Positions 43,716 through 51,428 of a stretch of 58,148 bases of DNA are shown piece after piece. The DNA lies in NCBI RefSeq assembly GCF_029028005.1, contig NZ_JAOTPO010000014.1, positions 1-58,148 of the forward strand. The letters run 5' to 3'. Numbering within the stretch: position 1 is the first letter of the stretch; each line of letters opens with the position of its first letter. The DNA comes from Alkalihalobacterium chitinilyticum. Its GTDB lineage: Bacteria > Bacillota > Bacilli > Bacillales > Bacillaceae_F. Made by a program: the position numbers and the translations under genes. The notes beneath the pieces were generated by a model. It made no database searches. It saw nothing but the letters and a program-made list of their open reading frames with translations, and was not told the origin of the DNA.

Positions 43716-44053
43716 CCCAAAAATAAACATTTCCTAACCAAAATAAACATTTCCGATTTAGACCTGGTTTTCGGTAAAATAAACATTTCCGATTTCCGGG
43801 TCTTTTTCATGCTCAGCCCTTGGTATTCCTATCTTTTCTCGATTTTCTCTTCCTTCCATTATCGGTAAACTTTATTTTAACTGCCCAAAAAACCTGAAAA
43901 AACCGGTGAAAAAGCGGCTGGAAAACGGCCATTTTTGATTCGAAAATTGTTCAAAATGGGGGTTCGGTCGGAAAACTTTATTTTATCAGCGACGGTGGAA
44001 TGCGGGTTTAAGGGGGGGGATTTCGGAAGAGTTTATTTTTGTTATACAAAAAT
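43706..44053. mobile_element. 338-bp transposase-free element (MITE-like) with 5-bp target duplication
   Basis: The element spans 43711-44048 and is flanked by the direct repeat AAAAT (43706-43710 and 44049-44053). Its ends are TGTA...TACA. The terminal repeats TGTAACCCAAAAATAAAC and, read from the right, TGTATAACAAAAATAAAC then (AT/TC)TTCC match closely. Three copies of AAAATAAACATTTCC lie in the left 85 bases (43720, 43737, 43777), and three diverged inverse copies (GGTAAACTTTATTTTA, GGAAAACTTTATTTTA, GGAAGAGTTTATTTTT) lie in the right half. Multiple end repeats with TGT/ACA termini are known for IS21-, Tn7- and Tn552-type DDE transposons. No coding frame is present, so it would need a transposase in trans. 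Confidence 0.8.
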
Positions 44054-44384
44054 AGCTGGACTCCATTATTTCATTAAAAATAACTGTGTAGACGACTTAT
44101 GAGAGGGTAAGGGTCAGTTAAAGAAAGATATCGGTAAGCTCCTAGTTAAATATAAAAAGTACAAGTTTTATAGGAGTAATTACTTATGCAAGAAGAGTAG
44201 CGATTACAAAGCTACTCTTCTTCTTTTTTCTTGAGGAAAAACCTATGGAAGCTACAACAACTATGTTGTAAATATTATTCTTCTTCATTTATACTTATTG
44301 GTAGTTCAGAATGGGTTTTCATTTCCTTCCTGAATGGTCTGTTCATCTTGAAATCCATAATCCATAATCCATAGTCTTTCTCTT
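44054..44384. other. gene-free region left of the DsbA-family remnant
   Basis: No gene is seen. It begins with bases that probably were the end of rlmCD (AG of the original TAG stop) and its 3' untranslated region. It contains a segment (44051-44078) whose inverse, AAATAATGGAGTCCAGCTAT, resembles the dispersed repeat. The terminator at 44190-44229 follows. Confidence 0.5.
44190..44229 (+). terminator. terminator, probably the original rlmCD terminator
   Basis: AAGAAGAGTAGC (44190-44201) pairs perfectly with GCTACTCTTCTT (44211-44222) around GATTACAAA, and T-rich sequence follows. The 338-bp element lies between it and rlmCD, so the element is probably transcribed. Confidence 0.85.
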
Positions 44385-45329
44385 TTATTTACCAGTCGTT
44401 ATGAAATACGACTCTCCAAGAAATTTCTTCACTTGATAACTACTTGGTGAAAGTTCACTTTCGATAAAATTGTTACTATCCGATTGCTCAAGATCATACA
44501 TTACTTCGATTTCTTTTGAGAAAAGGAGTTTTTCGTCTTGAAGTAAAGTTGATAATGCTGGCGGTTGTTCAGGGACAGGCTTTTCACCTAGAACTTGCGT
44601 TAATCCATCGATATAAGATTCGAAAGGACGACCACCAACGATTTTAACTCCTTTATTTTCTCCATTAATCATGATAATCGAAGGGAACCCTCTAGCACCA
44701 AGTTTTCTAGTTAATCTAATATCTTCATTTAATAATTCATGACCTAATTGTTCGTTAGCTTCTTTTAGAATTGTCTCACCATCTAGTCCTATCCTATTAA
44801 CGATTTCTTCTAAGACAGGTGCTTCCCCAATGTTTTTATTGAAAATGAAAAGTTCTTCTCTTGCACGACGCAGGTATTCAAATGCTTTTTTCTCACCATG
44901 ATGTTTTTGAATAATTTTATATACACGAGATGATGGGTAGGATGACTGAACTGGATTGTCAATCATTAGTGAACCATCAATTGGCATGCGATAATGTTCA
45001 CCAACTTCTCTCCAGTGTCCAGCAACATCGGCAGGTCCGTGAATACCGTTAGCAGGATCTACAGGACCGCCATGTCATTTTTCTAATAAGCCACCCATCA
45101 CTGTTTTGAAGTTGAAATATTGACCATATTGCTTCATAAAACGACGAAGTGTTGGTTCTAATGCCCAGCAATGTGAGCAGATTGGATCGGTTACATAATA
45201 TAAATCTATTTTTTTGCTTGGTTGGTTGAAATCAATTACCTCTATTTCATCTTCACCTGTAGTACCACATACACCTGTTTCTAAATCACAAGTCATATTA
45301 TTATTGTTTTTCAATTCATGTTCCTCCAT
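44385..45329 (-). pseudogene. DsbA/SpxH-type thioredoxin-fold protein, interrupted by in-frame TGA
   Basis: Read leftward from ATG 45329, the first 84 codons give a Cys-containing N-terminus (TCDLETGVCG) and a thioredoxin-fold start with CxxC Cys51-Cys54 (DPICSHCWALEP), up to VMGGLLEK. A TGA at 45077-45075 follows. The same frame then continues with HGGPVDPANGIHGP and RMPIDGSL for 229 more codons to TAA at 44387-44385. Homologues of this family (DsbA family, SpxH-like adapters) have Trp at this place by my recollection, so TGG became TGA. No ribosome site fits a restart at ATG 44987. It is divergent from a TetR-type regulator. Confidence 0.8.
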
Positions 45330-45464
45330 TTCTGTTTAATAACAACTACACATTTAATCTAAGGAAGGAAAAATTATATGAGTTATTGTCTGATGGTTTT
45401 CAATCAGTTGCTTTACAATTGAATTTTAAGCCATAATAAATAAGAAAAACACCAATAGTTCCTT

Positions 45465-45490
45465 TATTTTGTTGTTTATCCAACAAAATA
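45465..45490. promoter_or_regulatory. palindromic operator between TetR-type regulator and DsbA-family gene
   Basis: TATTTTGTTG (45465-45474) and CAACAAAATA (45481-45490) are perfect 10-bp inverted arms around TTTATC. The site lies 34 bases before the regulator start and 136 bases before the divergent gene start, the usual place for a TetR-family operator. No T tract follows that would make it a terminator. Confidence 0.7.
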
Positions 45491-45523
45491 GAGAATCTGT
45501 TTAAAAAGTAGGAGGGATATAAA

Positions 45524-46093
45524 GTGAATCAACCAAAGACGGACCCTCGAGTTTTGCGTACGCGGAAATTAATTATGGATTCATTCATTGAACTTTCAGG
45601 AAAAAAAGAATTTAAGGATATTACGATAAAAGATATTACAACTGAAGCTATGATTAACAGGGCAACTTTTTATTATCATTTTAAAGATATTTACGACTTA
45701 CTAGAAAAGGTCTTATCAGAAGTATTGTTAGTTAATTTGAATTATGATACTTACGAGATTAATGAACTAAATGAAGAAGCTTTCGTTTGTCTGTTTATAG
45801 CGATAACCAATTTTCAAAAGTCATTATCGAATCGGTGCCACAGAGGATACGAAGATACTATTTCTCGAATTATTAGGGATCAACTCGAAGTCATTTTTTA
45901 TAATATGTTGTTAAAACAACATAAAAAGCAAGAGGATGATGCGCTAAGAATTACTGCGGTCGTATTAAGTTGGGGGATCTACGGAGCTTCTGTAGAATGG
46001 AAAAGAAATGGCATGAAGGTACGTCCAGAAGAATTTATTAAACCTGCCATTCCTTATCTTTTGTCTGGGACGGAGTTGCGTTCAGAAATATAA
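45524..46093 (+). CDS. TetR/AcrR-family transcriptional regulator
   Basis: The 189-residue protein has the TetR helix-turn-helix at about 28-55 (ITIKDITTEAMINRATFYYHF). The C-terminal domain with AVVLSWGIYGASVEWKRNGM near 147-166 is like the TetR_C_8 type found in several bacillus regulators. AGGAGGG precedes the GTG start. The divergent DsbA-family gene and the palindrome between them suggest that it represses that gene and itself. Its presumed target is broken, so its remaining role is unclear. Ligand unknown. Confidence 0.88.
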   Translation: MNQPKTDPRVLRTRKLIMDSFIELSGKKEFKDITIKDITTEAMINRATFYYHFKDIYDLLEKVLSEVLLVNLNYDTYEINELNEEAFVCLFIAITNFQKSLSNRCHRGYEDTISRIIRDQLEVIFYNMLLKQHKKQEDDALRITAVVLSWGIYGASVEWKRNGMKVRPEEFIKPAIPYLLSGTELRSEI

Positions 46094-46420
46094 CTGTGAG
46101 ATTATGTACCTCAACAAAAGATTTAGTTCAATAATACCCGTATTCCCTATAAATATACTCGAAATTAGACCAGCAACCCCGTAAATCAAGGAGTTTCAAC
46201 TGACACTATCTTCCTAGAACTAAAAACCACAACAAGTCCATACCTAAAATAATAGATCTAAGTCTGAAATGCTAAGCAAAGCTACTATATCAATGGTCAA
46301 CCACTTCCTTAAATTACTGTAACAGGATACCTCTCCCTCTTGTATAAAAAGAATTCATAGGCATTTGAATGGATTCATCAATCATAAACCCATCGTTTCT
46401 ACTAGATACATAACGTCACT

Positions 46421-46450
46421 TAGTCCCCATTATAATAGTGGGGGCTATTT
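46421..46450 (+). terminator. weak hairpin terminator
   Basis: TAGTCCCCA (46421-46429) pairs with TGGGGGCTA (46439-46447) with one G-U pair; only TTT follows, so termination may be weak. Confidence 0.5.
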
Positions 46451-46580
46451 GAAGGTTGTATATTCGAGAGACAATTTTCATATCTTCTATAGGTAAAAAG
46501 CAATATTTAATCATGGTAAATCGAAGAAAAACTTAGTTACGGTTCTAAATATTCATTTTTAGGAAAATATTCCAACTCAA

Positions 46581-46609
46581 TTGACTCTACATATTGTTAG
46601 TAATACCAT
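46581..46609 (+). promoter_or_regulatory. candidate promoter of esxA
   Basis: TTGACT (46581-46586) and TACCAT (46604-46609) are 17 bases apart, about 80 bases before the esxA ATG. The -35 is near consensus, the -10 weak. Confidence 0.4.
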
Positions 46610-46688
46610 ATTATAGGATAACAAGAAGGGAATTCATTATATTATCCTATGTAATTTCCTGAATTTTGAAAAAGGGAGATGAGTATTC

Positions 46689-46985
46689 ATGGCAGGCCAA
46701 ATTCGTATGACCCCTGATCAGCTGCAAGCAAAGGCTAAGCGTTACGGTCAGAGTGCACAGCAAATCGATCAAATTTTAAGAGATTTAACTAATTTGCAGG
46801 AAGAGTTAAGAGGAGAGTGGGAAGGGCGTGCATTTGAACGCTTTGACGATCAATTCAGAGAATTAAGTCCTCGTGTGCAAGACTTCTCTCGTTTAATGCA
46901 AGACATTGAAACACAATTGACTAAAACGGCTGAAGCTGTTGCACAGCAGGATCAAGCTCTTTCTCAAAATTTTGGTCTTAGATAA
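46689..46985 (+). CDS. esxA: WXG100 protein EsxA (YukE)
   Basis: A 98-residue helical-hairpin protein secreted by the type VII system. Trp44-Glu45-Gly46 forms the WxG turn between two helices; the start MAGQIRMTPDQL and the C-terminal helix are typical. AAAGGGAG precedes the ATG. It is separated from esaA by a 245-base gap with a hairpin (47031-47066), which fits the strong need for EsxA relative to the membrane machine. Confident as to family. Confidence 0.95.
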   Translation: MAGQIRMTPDQLQAKAKRYGQSAQQIDQILRDLTNLQEELRGEWEGRAFERFDDQFRELSPRVQDFSRLMQDIETQLTKTAEAVAQQDQALSQNFGLR

Positions 46986-47030
46986 GAAGCAAAACGAGAT
47001 AAGTAGCTTTTGAGACTGTACGTGCCTTGG

Positions 47031-47070
47031 AATGAGCTACATAACAATCGTTGTGTAGCTCATTTCTCTT
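47031..47070 (+). terminator. hairpin between esxA and esaA (attenuator)
   Basis: AATGAGCTACA and TGTAGCTCATT, continued by AAC / GTT around AATC, form an almost perfect stem; TTCTCTTT follows. It may cut most transcripts after esxA and let some read into the secretion genes. Confidence 0.7.
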
Positions 47071-47230
47071 TAAAAGATAAAAAGTGAAACCTACATAATG
47101 TTTAATGAGTATTAATGGTAGATAGTAAGATTTGGTTGCTATTATATATTTTTTTTGCTGAATAATCCATTTTTATATGAAGAATAATCTTACTAAATGC
47201 GAAAAAGTAGTGGGAGAAGAGGAAAAACAG

Positions 47231-50200
47231 ATGAAAAGAATAGAGCTAAGGTTACTCGCATTTCTAGTATTAATTCTAGTACTAGCTACTGGTTTATCTT
47301 ATATGGCTTTAAATCAAGTAACAGAAACTACTAGTACTGATACTGGTTATCAGATGACGATTGCATTGGTAAATGAGGATGTAGGTGCGGAATTTAATAA
47401 TGAGCGTTTGGCATTTGGAGATGCCTTTGTTCGTAGTGTAGATGATGACCGTAAGCATGAATGGTTTGTCGTGAGCCGAGGGGTTGCTGAGAGTGGCTTG
47501 GAAAGACAAACTTACGACATGATGATTGTCATCCCTAATGACTTTTCGGTTAAGGCACTCTCCATAGATTCCGTTTCACCAGAACCAGTTACATTGAATT
47601 ATAAAATTAATGCTTCAGAAAATGATGAAATCAGAGCAGAGGCTGAAAGAACAGCTAGTGAAATATTAAATGATTTTAATAGACGTATCATCGATGTTTA
47701 TTTTGCTAGTGTGATTGGCAATTTGCATGAAGCACAGGATCAAATCGGTTATATTGTTGACGAGCAGGCAAAGTATACAGCTACATATAATACAGCAATT
47801 CAATCGCCTTTATCAAACTATACGAACCAATTTAGTACTGTGAAGAATTTTACAGAAGCATCAAGAGGTAGCTTTAGCAGTCTTGAAGATACTCTTGGAT
47901 TCTTTACGGATCGATTAACGGAAGAGACTGAATTAAGTAAAAACTTTGTATCGAATATTAACGATATAACAAGTCTCACAGCATCTAACCAAGCGTTATC
48001 ACAAGGTTTTTATGATTTATTAAATCAATATAAGTCTACGATTCATGATACAGGTACCCAGCGACAGCTTGATCAACTCGTTCGTGCTAATGAACGGATC
48101 CATTATCAGTTTCAACTCCAAGAAGAGAGTGCAACGCTTATTTCTGATGCTGCTCTGTTAAGAGAGTACTTTAATCAAGCTAATCAACAAGTAAGCAGTT
48201 TAGAGCAGAATTTAGAAGAAACACTCCAATCGAATATGGAAAAAAACGTTACCAATCGGTTGTCGGGAATTTTTACGAATGCATTTAAAGATGAATTGAC
48301 AAATTTAAATTCGTTATTTAGACGTCCTGATCGAAATCTGCATCGTACGCTTCAAGAGCAGATTAATCAACTGCCCTCATTAAGTATGCGAGATATTGAT
48401 GAATCTGGATTGTCTGATCAGATGGCATTAGAGATCAATAATGTCATTGCCACAGCAAGAAAGTATAATCGTGAAAATGACTTTTCTCCAAAGGAACTTG
48501 ATAATAGCAAGATTTTATCAACCCAAATTCAAGAAATTAAAAACCGCTTAGCTGATACAGGTGTTGTGATGAGAAACTCTGTTGAATTACCAGCTAATCA
48601 AAAGTCAGGGCAAACTTTTACCTTATCAATTCCGAATGAATATGAGTTACAAAATTTGTGGTTAACGTTGCCTGATTTTAATGAAGTCAATTACACAGAG
48701 GTATATAAAGAAAATGGGCAAGTGAAATTACCTGCAAATGAAGAAGGAGTTTTTACTGTTCGAGTTCAACTACGGTTGAAAGATGCAAATAGTAAAATAG
48801 ATGTTTTCCAACCTGCTACTTGGAGCTGGAGTATGCTTCAAGAAGATATTACAGATGTTGATGATGTAGAGGAGCTCTTGGGCTATGAGGTTTATAATGC
48901 TCCTTTACTTGCAACTACAGTTATCGTTCAAGAAACGGAAGAACCGGGTGGAACTGAAGTTGATGGAGAAAATGGGAAGCGTGAGAGCGAAGAGCAGCCA
49001 GTGAGTCCTGGTGATCAGGAGGAAACAAATCCGTCTAACCCTCAAGATGATGAGAACAATGACGGTGGAAACGGGGAAGAGCCTGAACCTCAACCTGAAC
49101 CTCAACCTGAACCTGAACCTGAACCTGAACCTGAACCTGAACCTGAGCCAGGGCCAGAGCCAATCATAGAAAAGGTGAAAGTGATCAATAACCATATTCA
49201 CCATCGAGTCATGTCACCCATATTAGATGATGGTACGCAAGCTCTGATTAATGCAGCTGAGCATACGATTAGCGATTATATAAAATTATCCGCTCTTTTC
49301 GAAACTTACTTTGGTATAGATATGAATTCGCCAACATTACAGGATTCCTTTGTTGGAAATCGTTTATCTGATTTAGCAACCGAATCTTCTCTATATTATC
49401 TGTTCAATGTTCAAGAGTTAGATGAATTGATTACGAATTATGTTGTTGAACGAGTAACGGCGGGTGTTACGAAGGAAATTAGAGAGCCAATTGTACAGCT
49501 ATATGATCAAATCAGACGATATCATGACCAATCAAAACGGGCTGAAAACCTGATGGATCAACTTGTTGGGAAGATAGCTTCAACGACAGAGCAGGCTCAG
49601 GTCATGAATCAAAGCCTATCTGACGTATTGGAAGATGTCATGGACTGGCGAGATCGAAGCATAGCACTAATTGAAGAACAGTCTGTGGTGAGGGCTGCTG
49701 GTGATGAGGAACAACAGGCAATCATGGCACTTGGTAATGATTTCATGCCACTGTTATCAACAAGTGAAGTGCTCGCAGAACAAGCGCAAAGTAATTTTTA
49801 TTCGGCTGAGACTGTTTATCAAACCCTTGAAGACATTGATAATCAGGCGACGATGATACAAGAAAGCGGAAATGATTTAATCAGTCAGGCAGAAGCTCTC
49901 TCTATTAATCTGACAAATAAATTAATAGAAGATGAAGAGTTTGTGACTAACTTTACCGACGTATTAGCGAATAGCCGAATTGGCGATAGACAAAATGAGG
50001 ATTTGTTAGGCTTCTTATCAAGTCCGGTTCAAACGAAAAATGAAGGCGTGATCGTCTCTGGTAATACGTTTACACCATACTTTATCGTGTTAATTGCTTT
50101 TATTGTTGCTCTCTTTACAGCATACGTGATTTCAACCAATCACCAACGTCGTTTAGCGAAGGATGAGTTTGAAGGAGAACGTACGATTTTTTCTCAAAAT

Positions 50201-50656
50201 ACTCCTATTACGATTATTACTACAGGTGTCGGAATTATTGAGGGTGCAGCGATTGGGTTAATTTCAAGCTACATCTTAGAGATTAAAGGGTCTAACCTAT
50301 TGTTATGGACACTTCTGTTAACGGGCATTGTCTTAACGATACTACTGTTTTCTACTTACCTACTACGACAATTAAAAATGATAGGAATGTTCTTGTTACT
50401 CGCGGTATTTGGTATGTATTTATTCTTTACAAGAGCATTAGGTTCAGTGGCTAATGGAGGATTACGAGCATACTCGCCGTTACAATATGTGGAAAATGTA
50501 TTGATCCGGGTCTTCGATGGATCGATTAATTATCAAGTAACCTTCTTTATTTTATCTTTGCTATGTTTGGCAGGTATACTGCTTAACCTGTTAGTGTTCA
50601 ATCGTGCTACAAGGAGTGAGGGAGCGGAAGATGAAGAGGTTTCTAAAGCTAGTTAA
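47231..50656 (+). CDS. esaA: type VII secretion accessory protein EsaA (YueB)
   Basis: The protein has 1141 residues from ATG 47231, preceded by AGAGGAAAAACAG; an earlier ATG at 47177 adds 18 charged residues. One helix near 5-25 (LLAFLVLILVLATGLSYMAL), a long extracytoplasmic part with coiled-coil stretches, and five to six helices at the C-terminus from FTPYFIVLIAFIVAL (about 946 on) give the YhgE/Pip topology. A Pro-Glu/Pro-Gln repeat occupies about 618-642. In B. subtilis YueB is the receptor of phage SPP1 as well as a T7SS component. In S. aureus EsaA is a core membrane part. Confidence 0.92.
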   Translation: MKRIELRLLAFLVLILVLATGLSYMALNQVTETTSTDTGYQMTIALVNEDVGAEFNNERLAFGDAFVRSVDDDRKHEWFVVSRGVAESGLERQTYDMMIVIPNDFSVKALSIDSVSPEPVTLNYKINASENDEIRAEAERTASEILNDFNRRIIDVYFASVIGNLHEAQDQIGYIVDEQAKYTATYNTAIQSPLSNYTNQFSTVKNFTEASRGSFSSLEDTLGFFTDRLTEETELSKNFVSNINDITSLTASNQALSQGFYDLLNQYKSTIHDTGTQRQLDQLVRANERIHYQFQLQEESATLISDAALLREYFNQANQQVSSLEQNLEETLQSNMEKNVTNRLSGIFTNAFKDELTNLNSLFRRPDRNLHRTLQEQINQLPSLSMRDIDESGLSDQMALEINNVIATARKYNRENDFSPKELDNSKILSTQIQEIKNRLADTGVVMRNSVELPANQKSGQTFTLSIPNEYELQNLWLTLPDFNEVNYTEVYKENGQVKLPANEEGVFTVRVQLRLKDANSKIDVFQPATWSWSMLQEDITDVDDVEELLGYEVYNAPLLATTVIVQETEEPGGTEVDGENGKRESEEQPVSPGDQEETNPSNPQDDENNDGGNGEEPEPQPEPQPEPEPEPEPEPEPEPGPEPIIEKVKVINNHIHHRVMSPILDDGTQALINAAEHTISDYIKLSALFETYFGIDMNSPTLQDSFVGNRLSDLATESSLYYLFNVQELDELITNYVVERVTAGVTKEIREPIVQLYDQIRRYHDQSKRAENLMDQLVGKIASTTEQAQVMNQSLSDVLEDVMDWRDRSIALIEEQSVVRAAGDEEQQAIMALGNDFMPLLSTSEVLAEQAQSNFYSAETVYQTLEDIDNQATMIQESGNDLISQAEALSINLTNKLIEDEEFVTNFTDVLANSRIGDRQNEDLLGFLSSPVQTKNEGVIVSGNTFTPYFIVLIAFIVALFTAYVISTNHQRRLAKDEFEGERTIFSQNTPITIITTGVGIIEGAAIGLISSYILEIKGSNLLLWTLLLTGIVLTILLFSTYLLRQLKMIGMFLLLAVFGMYLFFTRALGSVANGGLRAYSPLQYVENVLIRVFDGSINYQVTFFILSLLCLAGILLNLLVFNRATRSEGAEDEEVSKAS
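49082..49159 (+). repeat. CCTGAA microsatellite inside esaA
   Basis: About eleven tandem copies of the hexamer CCTGAA, some with CCTCAA, encode a Pro-Glu/Pro-Gln rod. Because the unit is six bases, slippage would change length but not frame. Antisense frames through it give the false Arg/Phe-rich reading at 48905-49204. Confidence 0.85.
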
Positions 50657-51122
50657 TGGAGTGTTCTGTATTTTAATCGTTAGCTTATTGCTACCAATGT
50701 TCGCTGTGCTTGCTGAGGGTCAACCGAGTACTGAGGAACGAGGTAAATTAAACATGAATTTAGATCGAATTATTGGTAGTAAAGAAGATCAAACCAAAAC
50801 GAAAACAGAACTTGAAAAAGTGTTTCCAGAGTTGTTTCGGGATGAGACGAGAGAGCTCATTGACAGGAAGCAACTAAAACAGGAAGAGTGGCTTCAAGAC
50901 CTGCATCAATCAATTTTTGAGATGGAAAGCCAAGCGGATGCGACAGTCGCTCTTGTCCAGGAAACTCTTTTTACCGCAAGTTATACGACTCCGACCACCG
51001 AAAACCGTGTACATGAGGAGCCAAGTGAGGGCGCTAATAACGTCCTCCTTTTCTCCTTTGTGGGATTTATCCTAATGGTTGGTGGAGTTGTATTTACGAT
51101 GATGCGACAAGTTGTGGAATAG
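50631..51122 (+). CDS. essA: type VII secretion protein EssA (YueC)
   Basis: The 163-residue membrane protein has an N-terminal helix (about 8-26, possibly a signal peptide ending at AEG), a charged region with TKTKTELEKVFPELF, and a C-terminal helix LLFSFVGFILMVGGVVF near 138-154. Start ATG 50631 has GGAGTGAGGGAG upstream and overlaps the end of esaA by 26 bases. EssA is a small membrane part of the Firmicutes T7SS. Position between esaA and esaB matches S. aureus. Confidence 0.87.
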   Translation: MKRFLKLVNGVFCILIVSLLLPMFAVLAEGQPSTEERGKLNMNLDRIIGSKEDQTKTKTELEKVFPELFRDETRELIDRKQLKQEEWLQDLHQSIFEMESQADATVALVQETLFTASYTTPTTENRVHEEPSEGANNVLLFSFVGFILMVGGVVFTMMRQVVE

Positions 51123-51133
51123 GAGAATGGATG

Positions 51134-51385
51134 ATGGCAAAGTCTTCACATATAAACGTAACGATTGACTTTCAAAATTGGGGTGGCGGTGTATACGATT
51201 TGCGTATTCCCGTTCAATTAACGGTAAAGCAATTATTGTTAAGTGTTTCTGAGACGCTCCATTTAGAGCAGTCGGGTTCATCTCTTTGTGCCATAAAGGT
51301 ATTAACGAAAAAGTTACTGATTACTGATGATGATAGTTTGAATGACCATCCAATTACAGACGGTGATATTTTACAAGTGCTATAG
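51134..51385 (+). CDS. esaB: ubiquitin-like T7SS protein EsaB (YukD)
   Basis: The 83-residue protein has a ubiquitin-like fold (YukD family): beta strands SSHINVTIDFQ and GVYDLRIPVQ, then a helix at LTVKQLLLSVSETL, ending DGDILQVL. Two adjacent ATG codons exist (51131, 51134); the second is 8 bases from AGGAG. It is 11 bases after essA. In S. aureus EsaB regulates the system; in B. subtilis YukD is needed for export. Confidence 0.9.
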   Translation: MAKSSHINVTIDFQNWGGGVYDLRIPVQLTVKQLLLSVSETLHLEQSGSSLCAIKVLTKKLLITDDDSLNDHPITDGDILQVL

Positions 51386-51428
51386 AAAAGGTTGTTCAGA
51401 TTGTTGAATAGGTGAAGGAGTCAACGTT

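Larger units (their letters stand above)
46094..46688. other. 595-bp gene-free region before the type VII secretion locus
   Basis: All frames are broken by frequent stops. It holds a hairpin at 46421-46447 that may end the regulator transcript or a lost gene, and a promoter near 46581. The middle (46150-46400) looks like decayed coding sequence, but I could not assign it. Confidence 0.45.

Noticed and set aside
43720-43795. Three repeats of AAAATAAACATTTCC looking like a small CRISPR
   Set aside because: Spacers are of unequal length (about 2 and 25 bases), inverse copies occur on the right, and ends with target duplication show a transposable element.
44182-44200. Tiny frame ATG-CAA-GAA-GAG-TAG before the hairpin at 44190, like a leader peptide
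   Set aside because: The downstream structure has no gene on that strand to control, and four codons next to a terminator are expected by chance.
45075-45077. Selenocysteine reading of the TGA in the DsbA-family gene
   Set aside because: The residue expected there is Trp, not a redox Cys, and no downstream SECIS-like hairpin was noted.
48905-49204. Leftward 99-residue frame rich in Arg and Phe
   Set aside because: It is the antisense of the CCTGAA repeat in esaA; there is no ribosome site and the composition is an artefact of the repeat.
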